Assembly (NCBI RefSeq): GCF_048571125.1
Contig: NZ_CP182343.1
Span: forward strand, 434,001 to 498,000
Source: Arcobacter siniprincipis
Lineage (GTDB): Bacteria; Campylobacterota; Campylobacteria; Campylobacterales; Arcobacteraceae
Direction of reading: 5' to 3'
DNA: 64,000 bases
Shown here one piece after another: positions 1 through 8,926 of the stretch. The first letter of the stretch is position 1. Every line of letters starts with the position of its first letter. The notes under the pieces are model-generated. The model made no database searches, was not told the origin of the DNA, and saw only the letters and a list, made by a program, of their open reading frames with translations. A program made the position numbers and the translations under genes.

Positions 1-19
1 AAGTCCATAAATTTTTTAA

Positions 20-1321
20 TTAGAGTACCATTCCTGATACGATGAATCCAAATACAACACTTAATGCAATTGCTAAGACACCAGGAACAATAAATGGGTG
101 ATTGAATACTAGTTTTCCAATTCGTGTAGAACCTGTATCATCCATCTCAACTGCTGCTAATAATGTAGGATAAGTTGGTAATACAAATAATGCACTAACT
201 GCAGCAAATGATGCAATTGCAGTACCAGGATCAACACCTAAAGCTAAGGCAGCAGGCATTAAAGCTTTTGTAGTTGCACCTTGTGAATATAAAAGCATAC
301 TTGCAAAGAATAATGTAACTGCTAACATCCAAGGATATTGACTTAATAATGTACTTGCAAAACCTTTGATTTCATCGATATGTGCACCAACAAAAGTTGT
401 ACCTAACCAAGCAACTCCTAATACACAAATACAAGCACTCATCCCTGATTTAAAAGTAGATGCACTAATAATTTTACCAGAGTCAATTTTTGTAAATAAT
501 ACAATCAATGTTGCACAAGCTAACATAAATACCATAATTGCTTCATTTCTTGGCAATGTTGGATTCGTAATGATTCCAACTTTATCACTAATTAATGTTG
601 CATAAGTCACAACTGAGAAGATAGTCATACAAAAAATTGCAACAGAAAGTTTTGCACCTTCTTTAATTTCTACTTTTGTTTCACCTCTTAGTTTTACTAA
701 GCCTTTTTTCATTCTTTCTTGATAAACAGAATCATCTTTTAAATCTTTTCCCAAAAAGTTACTTACGAAAGCTGTAATCATACATGCAGCAAATGTTGTT
801 GGAATTACAATTGCTAATAACTCAATATATCCAACACCAAGAGGTTCTAAAATTCCACTAAAAAATACAACGGCAGCAGAAATTGGAGATGCAGTGATTG
901 CAATCTGAGAAGCAACAACTGCTACTCCTAATGGTCTTGATGGTCTAATCCCTTGTTCTTTTGCAACTTCTGCAATAACAGGCAAAGTTGAATATGCTGT
1001 GTGTCCTGTACCTGCAAGTAATGTCATAAAATATGTAACAGCTGGTGCTAAATATGTAATATGTTTAGGGTTTTTTCTTAAAACTTTTTCCGCAATACTA
1101 ACCATATAATCAAGTCCACCAGCAACTTGCATCGCAGCAATTGCTGCGATAACTGACATAATAATTAGGATAACATCAATAGGAATACTTCCTGGTGTAA
1201 GACCAAAAAATAAACATAATACAAGTACCCCTAATCCACCTGCATAACCAATCCCAATACCGCCCATTCTGGCACCTAAAAATATAGATCCTAATACAAC
1301 TGCTATTTCTAAAACTAACAT
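20..1321 (-). CDS. dcuA: anaerobic C4-dicarboxylate transporter DcuA
   Basis: Inner-membrane antiporter that exchanges aspartate or fumarate for succinate during fumarate respiration. The 433-residue length equals that of E. coli DcuA, and long stretches read like that protein: the start MLVLEIAVVL, the AMQVAGGLDY block near residue 65, EVAKEQGIRP, the ITASPISAAVV segment, and MDDTGSTRIGK near the end. The protein is almost entirely hydrophobic, with about ten or more membrane segments and a charged cytoplasmic loop near residues 190-220. The start has a good Shine-Dalgarno (AAAAGGAG). It lies 33 bp downstream of aspA with no terminator between, so the two form an operon: ammonia-lyase supplies fumarate while the carrier brings in aspartate. 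DcuB is the alternative paralogue but the sequence favours DcuA. Confidence 0.93.
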   Translation of the reverse strand: MLVLEIAVVLGSIFLGARMGGIGIGYAGGLGVLVLCLFFGLTPGSIPIDVILIIMSVIAAIAAMQVAGGLDYMVSIAEKVLRKNPKHITYLAPAVTYFMTLLAGTGHTAYSTLPVIAEVAKEQGIRPSRPLGVAVVASQIAITASPISAAVVFFSGILEPLGVGYIELLAIVIPTTFAACMITAFVSNFLGKDLKDDSVYQERMKKGLVKLRGETKVEIKEGAKLSVAIFCMTIFSVVTYATLISDKVGIITNPTLPRNEAIMVFMLACATLIVLFTKIDSGKIISASTFKSGMSACICVLGVAWLGTTFVGAHIDEIKGFASTLLSQYPWMLAVTLFFASMLLYSQGATTKALMPAALALGVDPGTAIASFAAVSALFVLPTYPTLLAAVEMDDTGSTRIGKLVFNHPFIVPGVLAIALSVVFGFIVSGMVL

Positions 1322-1354
1322 AATGTCTCCTTTTGTTATTTAGATATTTTTTTA

Positions 1355-2770
1355 TTAACTATTAATACATCTTGGTTTAATCATATTTTTTGGTTCAATA
1401 ATTTCTTCTAACTGATCTTTTGTTAATAATTCTCTTTCTAGAATAATTTCATATACAGATTTCCCTGTATCCAATGCTTCTTTTGCAACAATTGTTGAGT
1501 TTTCATAACCAATATATGGATTTAATGCAGTTACTAACCCAATACTATTTAAAACTAAAGTTCTACAGTGTTCTTCATTTGCTGTAATGCCATCAATACA
1601 TTTTGTAGTTAATGTTTGAAAAGCTTTTATCATCATATTCATTGAATTAAATAAGTTAAATGCAATTACTGGTTCAAATACATTTAATTGTAATTGTCCA
1701 CCTTCACTTGCCATTGTAATAGTAACATCTGCACCAATTACTTGGAAAGCTACTTGATTTACAACTTCAGGAATAACAGGATTAACTTTACCTGGCATAA
1801 TTGATGAACCCGGTTGCATTGGTGGTAGATTAATTTCGTTAAATCCAGTTCTTGGACCTGAACTTAATAATCTTAAGTCATTACAAATTTTAGAAATTTT
1901 AGTCGCAACTCTTTTTAATACACCAGAAATTTGTACATAAGCACCTGTATCTTGTGTAGCTTCAATTAAATCTTTTGCTGTAACAAAAGGTCTTCCTGTA
2001 ACTTCTTGTAATCTTTGTTCAACTTCATGTGCATAATCAGGATGAGAACAAATACCTGTTCCAATTGCTGTTGCTCCTAGGTTCATCTCTCTTACTAATT
2101 GTTGAGATTCAATCAATCTTTGTATATCTTCAGCAATCATTGTTTCATATGAATGAAATTCTTGACCTAATGTCATAGGAACAGCATCTTGTAATTGTGT
2201 TCTTCCCATTTTAATTACATCTTTAAATTCAATTGCTTTTTTTGCAAAAGAATTTTGCATTATTTTCATTGCATCTGTTAATTCATAAATTTTTTCAAAT
2301 AATGCAATTCTAAATGCTGTTGGATATGAGTCATTTGTTGATTGTGATTTATTTACATCATTATTTGGGTGTAGATATTGATATTCACCTTTTTTATGAC
2401 CAAGTAATTCTAATGCTCTATTTGCAATAACTTCATTTGCATTCATATTAACAGAAGTACCAGCTCCACCTTGAATCATATCAACAACAAACTGATCATG
2501 TAATGCTCCTCCCATAATTTCATCGCAGGCTTCACAAATTGCATTTTTTTTATGTTCATCTAATAAATTTAAATTAAAGTTAGCAAGTGCAGTAGCTTTT
2601 TTTACTTTTGCTAACGATACGATAAATGTAGGAAATTGTGATAAAGTCACACCAGTAATATTAAAGTTCTCTTGAGCTCTTTTAGTTTGCACTCCATAAT
2701 ATACTTCATCAGAAATTTCTCTTTCTCCAAGTAAATCATGTTCCAATCTTGTTTTCATTTTTGTTGTCAT
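1355..2770 (-). CDS. aspA: aspartate ammonia-lyase (aspartase)
   Basis: Converts L-aspartate to fumarate and ammonia, feeding fumarate respiration and amino-acid catabolism. At 471 residues it has the usual length. The fumarase/aspartase superfamily signature GSSIMPGKVNP is at residues 321-331; the substrate-binding GAGTSVNMNANEV segment is near 102-114 and KSQSTNDSYP near 141-150. The ATG at 2770 has an AAAAGGA ribosome site seven bases upstream. Fumarase class II is the main alternative, but the N-terminal block and the GGAGTS motif fit AspA. It is the first gene of the aspA-dcuA operon. Its upstream region shares a 16-base word with the leader of the first frdC copy. Confidence 0.95.
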   Translation of the reverse strand: MTTKMKTRLEHDLLGEREISDEVYYGVQTKRAQENFNITGVTLSQFPTFIVSLAKVKKATALANFNLNLLDEHKKNAICEACDEIMGGALHDQFVVDMIQGGAGTSVNMNANEVIANRALELLGHKKGEYQYLHPNNDVNKSQSTNDSYPTAFRIALFEKIYELTDAMKIMQNSFAKKAIEFKDVIKMGRTQLQDAVPMTLGQEFHSYETMIAEDIQRLIESQQLVREMNLGATAIGTGICSHPDYAHEVEQRLQEVTGRPFVTAKDLIEATQDTGAYVQISGVLKRVATKISKICNDLRLLSSGPRTGFNEINLPPMQPGSSIMPGKVNPVIPEVVNQVAFQVIGADVTITMASEGGQLQLNVFEPVIAFNLFNSMNMMIKAFQTLTTKCIDGITANEEHCRTLVLNSIGLVTALNPYIGYENSTIVAKEALDTGKSVYEIILERELLTKDQLEEIIEPKNMIKPRCINS

Positions 2771-2848
2771 TTTATTTCCTTTTATTATTATTAGAAACTT
2801 AACTTTAAAAATTAATATTTCTTTTTAATATTGAAATTGTAATCCTCT

Positions 2849-2864
2849 AAAATGAACTAAAAGT
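2849..2864 (-). promoter_or_regulatory. word shared with the frdC1 upstream region
   Basis: AAAATGAACTAAAAGT (plus-strand reading) lies 79-94 bp upstream of the aspA start. The same 16 bases, in the same orientation relative to the gene, occur at 8771-8786 upstream of frdC copy 1; extended to 23 bases the match is 21 of 23. No regulator is recognised. Because both genes serve fumarate metabolism, a common operator is a reasonable inference. Confidence 0.4.
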
Positions 2865-2999
2865 TATGTTTTTAATAAATTCTAGTAAATTAGCTATATT
2901 TATAAGAGAAAACTATTTTTATTATAAGAATAATAGAGGTTAAAAATCTAAAATATTATTTTGGAGTGTTTGTATAGAGATATTGGTATTAATTAATAG

Positions 3000-3034
3000 T
3001 TAAGTTATAAAAGAAAAATTCCTTTATAACTTAA
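3000..3034 (-). terminator. AT-rich hairpin after the chemoreceptor gene
   Basis: A 12-bp perfect inverted repeat (3000-3011 with 3023-3034, loop of 11) sits just beyond the stop of the chemoreceptor gene. The stem is very AT-rich and no clear U-tract follows on the minus strand, so it may be a weak terminator or an RNA 3' end only. Confidence 0.4.
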
Positions 3035-3037
3035 GAG

Positions 3038-5170
3038 TTATTTATCGATATTTTCGATAAATCTTTTTTCATTTACAGAGTTCAAAATCGTTTTAGCAAT
3101 GGTTGCTGTGTAAATAGCTATATCCTGTGTTTTTGAAGCTACAGAAGCATTGTTTTGTGTTTGTTGGTCTAACTTATTAACTACATCATTAATTTGTTCT
3201 ATGCTTACTCTTTGTTCGTGAGATGATTCAGAAATATTTTGAATCATTTTTTCTGCTTTATCAAGATTTTCTTTTAAACTGATATATCCAATAATCATAT
3301 CATCAGTAGTTTTTTTACCATCATTTGCTTTAATAGTTGCATTTTCAACTAAATCTTTTATTTCTTTAGCTACCTCTGCACTTCGTGAGGCTAAGTTTCT
3401 TACTTCTTGTGCAACAACTGCAAAACCTTTTCCTGATTCTCCAGCGGTAGCTGCTTCAACAGCTGCATTTAAAGAAAGTATATTTGTTTGAAAAGCAATT
3501 TGATCGATTAATTTGATAGCTTCTGAAATAGACTTAGTTTGTTCATTGATTTGATTCATTGATTTTACACTTGAGTTTGCAAGTTCATGACCTAAATTGA
3601 TTGACTTAGACAATTCATCAGAATATTTAACCATTGTTGATATACTTTGAGTATTGTTAATTATTGTAGATGTAATTTCTTCTAAAGCTGCTGCTGTTTC
3701 TTCTAATGACACTGCTGTATTATTAGAAGATTTATTTAATATTTCAACATTTTCGAGTAACTCTTCAGAACTTTTATTTAAGGATAAACCATTAAGTTTA
3801 TTTTCTTGTAACATTTTATTAATAATATTACTCAAGTCATTTAAACCTAAAGATATATTACCAGTAGGATTTTTAATATTATCTGTAAAATCTAATTTTG
3901 AATATTTTTTTAATGATTCCAAAATAGAATTAATGTCTTTATCGACATTTATACTTATTGTTTTAATCATTTCATTAAAAATCTCTTTTAATTCATTTAA
4001 AGATTTATTAGAAGTAGTACTCTCAACAAAGACATCCAATTTACCTGCATTAATTATTTTTACAACATCTTTTACATTATTTATAAAATTTCTATCTTTT
4101 TCTAAATTATTTTCAACTAGTTCCATCTCTTGGTTGATTATACTAGCCATATTCCCAAATTCATCATTAGTAGTAATATTTAATTTTGTTATGTTAGTTA
4201 CTTCTCCTTTTAAGTAATTAAAAAAATTCAATAATCCATTTTCAAGAACTTTTAAAGGCTTTAGTATTTTTATTAAAGATATAAATAAAAAGAGAAGAAT
4301 AGCTATTAAAAGTACAAGATAAAGAATTATTTCATATGTTATATTTTTATTGATTTGTTTAAAAATTGATTCTTTGTCTAATTCAACTACTAAGTACCAA
4401 GAAACAACAGGAATTTTACTGTAAGCCAGAATTTTTTTTGTATCATTTGCTAATACTTCACCAAAATTATTATCTGATTTTGTTTTTATTTGTTTAAACA
4501 AAATATTTTCTTTATTTAAAAGTTTTCTATTTTTATGAATTAAAGTTTTTCCATTTTCTCCTATTAAATATGCAAAGCCTTCATTTCCCATTTTTAGATT
4601 TAAAATAGTATCAACTACTGTGTCTAAAAATATATCTGCACCAACGATTCCAATAGTTATTCCTTCTTTTTTTAAAGGAGCAAAAACTGTTATTATTAAC
4701 CGTTTTGTTGTATTATCAATAAAGGGCTCAGTTATTCCAGCTTTATTAACTTCTATAGCTTTCTTGTACCATGGTCTAAGCCTTGCATCATAATTTGTAT
4801 TTACAATATTTTTTAATATACCATTAGATTTAATTAAATCTCCATTTTCTTCTAAGCCCACATAAGTGCTTGCAAAATCACCTGCTTTTTCACCTAATAA
4901 TAATTTACTAACTAAAACTTTATTTGAGATATCTAAATTTTCACTTGTTATTCCATCTGTAGTAGCTTGAATAATTTTGATTTTGGATTCTAAATAATTA
5001 TTTATAAATTTAGATGTTTCTTGTGAGATATCAAGTTCTTTTTGTTTTACTAAGTTATATTCTGAGGTATATTTATTTCGTGTATTGTAAAAACCAAGGA
5101 TTAAGAAGGAACAAGAGATGCTAACTAAAACTAGTAGCAACAACTTAGATTTTATGTTATTAATTTTCAT
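3038..5170 (-). CDS. methyl-accepting chemotaxis protein with dCache sensor domain
   Basis: Transmembrane chemoreceptor of 710 residues. A first membrane helix spans about residues 10-27 and a second about 279-301; between them is a periplasmic dCache domain. Its membrane-distal module has Y127-x4-R132-x-W134-Y135 and a later D179 (VGAD), resembling the dCache_1 signature for binding the alpha-carboxyl and amino groups of amino acids; a tyrosine usually found between these elements looks replaced by V/F. A HAMP-like region follows, then a long helical hairpin with the conserved signalling tip (IKLIDQIAFQTNILSLNAA, near residue 560). The gene begins 68 bp after frdB copy 1 and may be read through from it. 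An amino-acid ligand, perhaps aspartate given the aspA-dcuA neighbours, is inference. Confidence 0.9.
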   Translation of the reverse strand: MKINNIKSKLLLLVLVSISCSFLILGFYNTRNKYTSEYNLVKQKELDISQETSKFINNYLESKIKIIQATTDGITSENLDISNKVLVSKLLLGEKAGDFASTYVGLEENGDLIKSNGILKNIVNTNYDARLRPWYKKAIEVNKAGITEPFIDNTTKRLIITVFAPLKKEGITIGIVGADIFLDTVVDTILNLKMGNEGFAYLIGENGKTLIHKNRKLLNKENILFKQIKTKSDNNFGEVLANDTKKILAYSKIPVVSWYLVVELDKESIFKQINKNITYEIILYLVLLIAILLFLFISLIKILKPLKVLENGLLNFFNYLKGEVTNITKLNITTNDEFGNMASIINQEMELVENNLEKDRNFINNVKDVVKIINAGKLDVFVESTTSNKSLNELKEIFNEMIKTISINVDKDINSILESLKKYSKLDFTDNIKNPTGNISLGLNDLSNIINKMLQENKLNGLSLNKSSEELLENVEILNKSSNNTAVSLEETAAALEEITSTIINNTQSISTMVKYSDELSKSINLGHELANSSVKSMNQINEQTKSISEAIKLIDQIAFQTNILSLNAAVEAATAGESGKGFAVVAQEVRNLASRSAEVAKEIKDLVENATIKANDGKKTTDDMIIGYISLKENLDKAEKMIQNISESSHEQRVSIEQINDVVNKLDQQTQNNASVASKTQDIAIYTATIAKTILNSVNEKRFIENIDK

Positions 5171-5183
5171 TTTTTTTCCTTAA

Positions 5184-5213
5184 GAATACAAAGATTTAAG
5201 ACTCTTTGTATTC
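5184..5213 (-). terminator. hairpin between frdB copy 1 and the chemoreceptor gene
   Basis: Perfect 11-bp inverted repeat GAATACAAAGA (5184-5194) and TCTTTGTATTC (5203-5213) with an 8-base loop. It follows the frdB1 stop and ends 9 bases before the chemoreceptor ribosome site. There is no U-tract on the minus strand, so it is more likely a partial terminator or RNA-stabilising end than a full stop. Confidence 0.4.
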
Positions 5214-5238
5214 ATATTATTTAAGAGAAATATCTTTC

Positions 5239-5964
5239 TTAAGAACCTTTAACAGTAGCTAATTTTCTTCTCATATAAGCGATTTTAGTTTGAAGAGGTA
5301 AGTGTTTAGGACAAGTATCTTCACAACCAAGAAGAGTCATACAACCAAATATACCATTATCATCACCAACTAATTCATAATAATCTTCAATTGTTCTCTC
5401 ATCATGTGGATCACATTCAAATCTAGCAATTCTATTTAATCCAACAGCACCTACGAAATCTTCTTTAATAAGTTTTGTACCACAACCAGCAACACAACAT
5501 CCACATTCAATACATCTATCTAATTCAAATACAGCATCAGCAACTTCAGGCTCAATAGGCATTTCAATATTTGCAATATCTACTTCATGAGAAGAGTGAA
5601 CCCAAGATTCAACTCTTTTACTCATCTCATCCATCCAAACACCAGTATTTACAGATAAATCTTTGATAAGATTAAATGTAGGAAGAGGAAGTAAAATAAT
5701 CTCTTTTGGTAGATCTCTTGTTAAAGTTCTACAAGCAAGTTTTGGTCTTCCATTTATCATCATCGCACAAGAACCACAAATCCCAGCTCGACATACAAAG
5801 TCAAAGCTCAATCCCGCATCTTGACTCTCTCTAATTTGAGTAAGAGCAATATAAATTGTCATACTAGGAGCTTCTTGAATTTTAAATTCTTCAAAGTAAG
5901 CTCTAACATTTTTTTCATCTTGTGGATCATATCTAAGTATTTTAAAAGTTAATTCTCTAGACAT
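5239..5964 (-). CDS. frdB: fumarate reductase iron-sulfur subunit, copy 1
   Basis: Electron-transfer subunit of membrane-bound fumarate reductase, linking the cytochrome b subunit to the flavoprotein at the cytoplasmic face. The 241 residues hold three Fe-S cluster sites: [2Fe-2S] at C58, C63, C66, C78; [4Fe-4S] at C151, C154, C157 and C218; [3Fe-4S] at C161, C208, C214. The spacing matches the Wolinella succinogenes enzyme with an offset of one. Its ATG overlaps the frdA stop by one base, indicating translational coupling. The protein is identical to copy 2 (10428-11153). Confidence 0.95.
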   Translation of the reverse strand: MSRELTFKILRYDPQDEKNVRAYFEEFKIQEAPSMTIYIALTQIRESQDAGLSFDFVCRAGICGSCAMMINGRPKLACRTLTRDLPKEIILLPLPTFNLIKDLSVNTGVWMDEMSKRVESWVHSSHEVDIANIEMPIEPEVADAVFELDRCIECGCCVAGCGTKLIKEDFVGAVGLNRIARFECDPHDERTIEDYYELVGDDNGIFGCMTLLGCEDTCPKHLPLQTKIAYMRRKLATVKGS

Positions 5965-7946
5965 TACAAATCTCCTAATCTAATATTTTTTCTTTTATAT
6001 TCATCTTGAAGTGGAAATGGCATAAGCTTATCTTGGATTTCATATCTATCTTTACCATCTAATTCCATTTTTTCCACCATCTCATCAACTTGCGCTTGTC
6101 TTTGAGCACTAATAGGATTTTCAATTAAATTACCTTTTGCTCCATACCCTCTAAATCCAGGAGGTATTTCCATTTTCATAATATCTAATGGTTCATACTC
6201 AACTGTTGGCATAGTATCTCCTTCATTCCATGAAGTAAGAGTTCTTTTTAACCAGTTCGCATCATCTCTTTTTGGATAATCTTCTCTTGTATGAGCACCT
6301 CTAGATTCAGTTCTATCAAGTGCACCTTTTGCAACACAAAGAGCTACTTTTAACATCATTGGAACTCTATATGCTTCTTCAAGTTCTGGATTTGCAGTAA
6401 GTTGTTTATTTCTTACAGCTACATTTTTAGATTTGATATATAACTCTTCAAGCTCTTTTACTGCTTTTTCTAAACCTTCTCCATCTCTAAAAATTCCAAC
6501 ATAATCTTGCATAATTTTTTTCATTCTATTTTTGATTTTAAATACATCATCTCCACTATTTTTAGAAACTAAGTTTTTCATATAAGCTTCTTTTTCATGG
6601 ACAAATTTTTCAATAACATCTGTTTGAATATCTATTTGAGTATTTATACAATAATCTGCAAAGTAATTCCCAACAATCATACCAGCAACAACTGTTTCAG
6701 AAACAGAATTTCCTCCAAGTCTATTGAATCCATGCATATCCCAACAAGCAGCTTCTCCACAAGAAAATAATCCTTGTAATGTTTGTGATTCTCCTGTTGG
6801 TTTTGTTCTAATACCACCCATAGAGTAATGTTGCATTGGATGAACTGGTGCCCAACCTTTTTGACCTTCATCTGCTGGATCTATTCCTGCAAATGATTCA
6901 CAGATTTCTTGAACATCTCTTAGATTTTTTTCAATATGTTCTCTTCCTAAAATAGAAATATCTAACCAAAGGTGTGTTCCATAAACTGAATCAATACCTT
7001 TTCCTTTTCTCATATGTTCCATCATTCTTCTTGATACAACATCTCTTGAAGCTAGATCTTTTTTCTCAGGTTCATAATCTGGCATAAATCTATGTCCATC
7101 AACATCCCTTAGAACACCACCATCACCACGACAACCTTCAGTTAATAAAATACCAGATGGGAAAAGTGGAGTAGGGTGAAACTGTACAGCTTCCATATTT
7201 CCAAGTTTTGCGATACCTGTTTCTAAAGCAATAGCAGTTCCTATTCCTTCACAAATAACTGCATTAGTTGTGATTTCATAAATTCTTCCATATCCACCAG
7301 TCGCTATTAAAGTACCTTTTGAAACATAAGCTACAATATCACCAGTAATTAAATCTCTAACAATAGCACCATAACATTTATTATTGTGGTGAATTAATCC
7401 AATTGCTTCTTTTCTATCTTCAATATTTACATTTAGTTTTAATGACTCATTAGCAACGGCAAATAACATAGTATGACCTGTTGCATCAGAGGTATAACAG
7501 GTTCTCCATTTTTTTGTACCACCAAAGTCTCTTGAGTTGATTAAACCATGTTTATCATCTTCTTCAAATATATTAGTTTTTTTTGTATTGATAACTGCTT
7601 CATGGTTCCCTTTTTTGATTCTAGACCAAGGAACACCCCACGCTGCAAGTTCACGAATTGCTTTAGGTGCAGTTGTAACAAACATTCTTGCTACTTCTTG
7701 ATCACATCCCCAATCGCTTCCTTTTACAGTATCACTAAAGTGTACATCTTCATTATCACCTTCACTCATTTTTGCATTACCAAGACTAGCTTGCATACCA
7801 CCTTGAGCTGCTGCACTATGAGATCTCTTAACTGGAACTAAACTTAAAACTGTTGTACTTAAACCTTTTTGCGCAGCTGCAACTGCTGAACGAAGTCCTG
7901 CAAGACCTCCACCAATTACTAACGCATCACAATATTTAATTTTCAT
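5964..7946 (-). CDS. frdA: fumarate reductase flavoprotein subunit, copy 1
   Basis: Catalytic subunit reducing fumarate to succinate in the cytoplasm. The protein has 660 residues. The dinucleotide-binding GGGLAG motif is at residues 12-17, and the FAD-attachment histidine is H43 in RSHSAAAQGG, the same position as in Wolinella. Catalytic-domain landmarks include the HPTPLFPSGILLTEGCRGDGG region near 255-275 and HGFNRLGGNS near 405. A ribosome site (AAAGG) precedes the ATG, and the gene lies 10 bp after frdC. It might also act as a succinate dehydrogenase, which the sequence cannot decide. Identical to copy 2 (11153-13135). Confidence 0.96.
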   Translation of the reverse strand: MKIKYCDALVIGGGLAGLRSAVAAAQKGLSTTVLSLVPVKRSHSAAAQGGMQASLGNAKMSEGDNEDVHFSDTVKGSDWGCDQEVARMFVTTAPKAIRELAAWGVPWSRIKKGNHEAVINTKKTNIFEEDDKHGLINSRDFGGTKKWRTCYTSDATGHTMLFAVANESLKLNVNIEDRKEAIGLIHHNNKCYGAIVRDLITGDIVAYVSKGTLIATGGYGRIYEITTNAVICEGIGTAIALETGIAKLGNMEAVQFHPTPLFPSGILLTEGCRGDGGVLRDVDGHRFMPDYEPEKKDLASRDVVSRRMMEHMRKGKGIDSVYGTHLWLDISILGREHIEKNLRDVQEICESFAGIDPADEGQKGWAPVHPMQHYSMGGIRTKPTGESQTLQGLFSCGEAACWDMHGFNRLGGNSVSETVVAGMIVGNYFADYCINTQIDIQTDVIEKFVHEKEAYMKNLVSKNSGDDVFKIKNRMKKIMQDYVGIFRDGEGLEKAVKELEELYIKSKNVAVRNKQLTANPELEEAYRVPMMLKVALCVAKGALDRTESRGAHTREDYPKRDDANWLKRTLTSWNEGDTMPTVEYEPLDIMKMEIPPGFRGYGAKGNLIENPISAQRQAQVDEMVEKMELDGKDRYEIQDKLMPFPLQDEYKRKNIRLGDL

Positions 7947-7956
7947 ATTAAAACCT

Positions 7957-8724
7957 TTATTTTTTCATTAGTTGTATAGAATCATTAGGATTATATTTCA
8001 TTGGTGCATGGTCAATTCTGTCCATACCAATTTTTATATAAGCAAATAGTGTTACTACTCCTAAAGTTAGAAAGAAAATACTTACAATTTTTTTTGCTTT
8101 CATCATTTTTTTTCTCGTCTCTTTAGGATTTTTTCCATCAAACCAACCCCATTTCATAGCCGCACGATACAATCCAATTGAACCGTGAAGCTCAACACAG
8201 ATTAATAAAACCATATATAAAAGCCACATGTGTTGATTTACAACTCTATATGCACTTGAATATGGACCGATGTTTTCAGGTTGTGTAAACATAATATATA
8301 AGTGAATTGTTGCTATGAACATCATAATTAATCCACTTATCCATTGAAACATCCACATTGATGTATCAGAGTGTTTCATCATTTTTGAATGTTCTCTTAT
8401 TTTTATATATGCTTTATATGAAGTAGGGAACTTTCTAATTCCTAAAAGTGCATGGCCAACAAATATCACTGTAATAATTCCAACAAATATACTTACAATA
8501 AATGGAAGACCACCATCAAATATAAAATCTAGTTCAAACATTTTAGTTACTGTATACATTACATTTTCACCAAAAAGTATTGTTGACACAAAAAACATAT
8601 GTGCCATCATAAAAATTGCAAGTATTACTCCTGATGCTGTTAATGCTTTATCAAGTTTAGCAGGAATTCTACTCTTATTGCCATCAGGATTTTGCCCTGT
8701 ATAAGCCTCAATAACTTCATTCAT
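7957..8724 (-). CDS. frdC: fumarate reductase diheme cytochrome b subunit, copy 1
   Basis: Membrane anchor that oxidises menaquinol and passes electrons through two b hemes to FrdB. The 255 residues form five membrane helices. The four axial histidines are at H42, H91, H141 and H180, each two positions from those of Wolinella FrdC (44, 93, 143, 182). E64 and E178 match Wolinella Glu66 and Glu180, which serve quinol oxidation and the proton pathway. This identifies a type B (single-anchor, diheme) enzyme rather than the E. coli four-subunit form. Translation starts after a strong AAGGAGAG site. Copy 1 has its own upstream region (8747-8876), unrelated to that of copy 2. Confidence 0.95.
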   Translation of the reverse strand: MNEVIEAYTGQNPDGNKSRIPAKLDKALTASGVILAIFMMAHMFFVSTILFGENVMYTVTKMFELDFIFDGGLPFIVSIFVGIITVIFVGHALLGIRKFPTSYKAYIKIREHSKMMKHSDTSMWMFQWISGLIMMFIATIHLYIMFTQPENIGPYSSAYRVVNQHMWLLYMVLLICVELHGSIGLYRAAMKWGWFDGKNPKETRKKMMKAKKIVSIFFLTLGVVTLFAYIKIGMDRIDHAPMKYNPNDSIQLMKK

Positions 8725-8770
8725 TTTCTCTCTCCTTAATTGAATTCATGTTGAGGAATTTTAGTAAGTG

Positions 8771-8786
8771 AAAATGAACTAAAAGT
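8771..8786 (-). promoter_or_regulatory. word shared with the aspA upstream region
   Basis: Identical to 2849-2864. It lies 47-62 bp upstream of frdC copy 1 and touches the TGAT-N4-ATCA palindrome. It is absent from the upstream region of frdC copy 2. Confidence 0.4.
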
Positions 8787-8797
8787 GATATTTATCA
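8786..8797. promoter_or_regulatory. possible Crp/Fnr-family box upstream of frdC copy 1
   Basis: TGAT-ATTT-ATCA is a perfect palindrome matching the inner bases of the Fnr consensus TTGAT-N4-ATCAA. Its centre is 67 bp from the frdC1 start and about 31 bp upstream of a minus-strand TAAAAT that could be a -10 element, close to the -41.5 spacing of a class II activator. The promoter assignment is inference. Confidence 0.4.
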
Positions 8798-8876
8798 GTT
8801 TTAATGAAAAATATTAAAAAATTATGAAGAAAAAATTGTTTTATTTTTTTTTAAGTAGAATTACAGATTAAAAGAA

Positions 8877-8910
8877 ATAAGCCTTAAGAGATAAAATACT
8901 TAAGGCTTAT
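8877..8910 (-). terminator. terminator after the fumarase gene
   Basis: Perfect 12-bp stem ATAAGCCTTAAG (8877-8888) with CTTAAGGCTTAT (8899-8910), loop of 10. It starts 17 bp after the fumarase stop codon; a T-rich run follows on the minus strand. It would separate the frdC2A2B2-fum unit from frdC1A1B1. Confidence 0.6.
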
Positions 8911-8926
8911 ATTTTATGTTTAAAGC

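Larger units (their letters stand above)
5238..8746. repeat. 3,509-bp direct repeat, copy 1 (frdCAB)
   Basis: Matches 10427-13935 at a constant offset of 5189. I compared several segments base by base and saw no difference; the predicted proteins, and the translations of other reading frames across the repeat, are also the same. The left boundary is just outside the frdB stop codon. The right boundary is 22 bp upstream of the frdC start, just past the ribosome site; sequence diverges completely at 8747 versus 13936. Confidence 0.95.

Noticed and set aside
7548..7841. An open frame on the plus strand opposite frdA (and its twin at 12737-13030)
   Set aside because: It is a shadow of the conserved frdA coding sequence; it has no ribosome site and is duplicated only because the whole block is.
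8831..8852. A/T homopolymer runs upstream of frdC copy 1 as a phase-variable tract
   Set aside because: The runs are intergenic, interrupted and AT-only, as expected in this base composition; no poly-G or poly-C tract typical of phase variation was seen.
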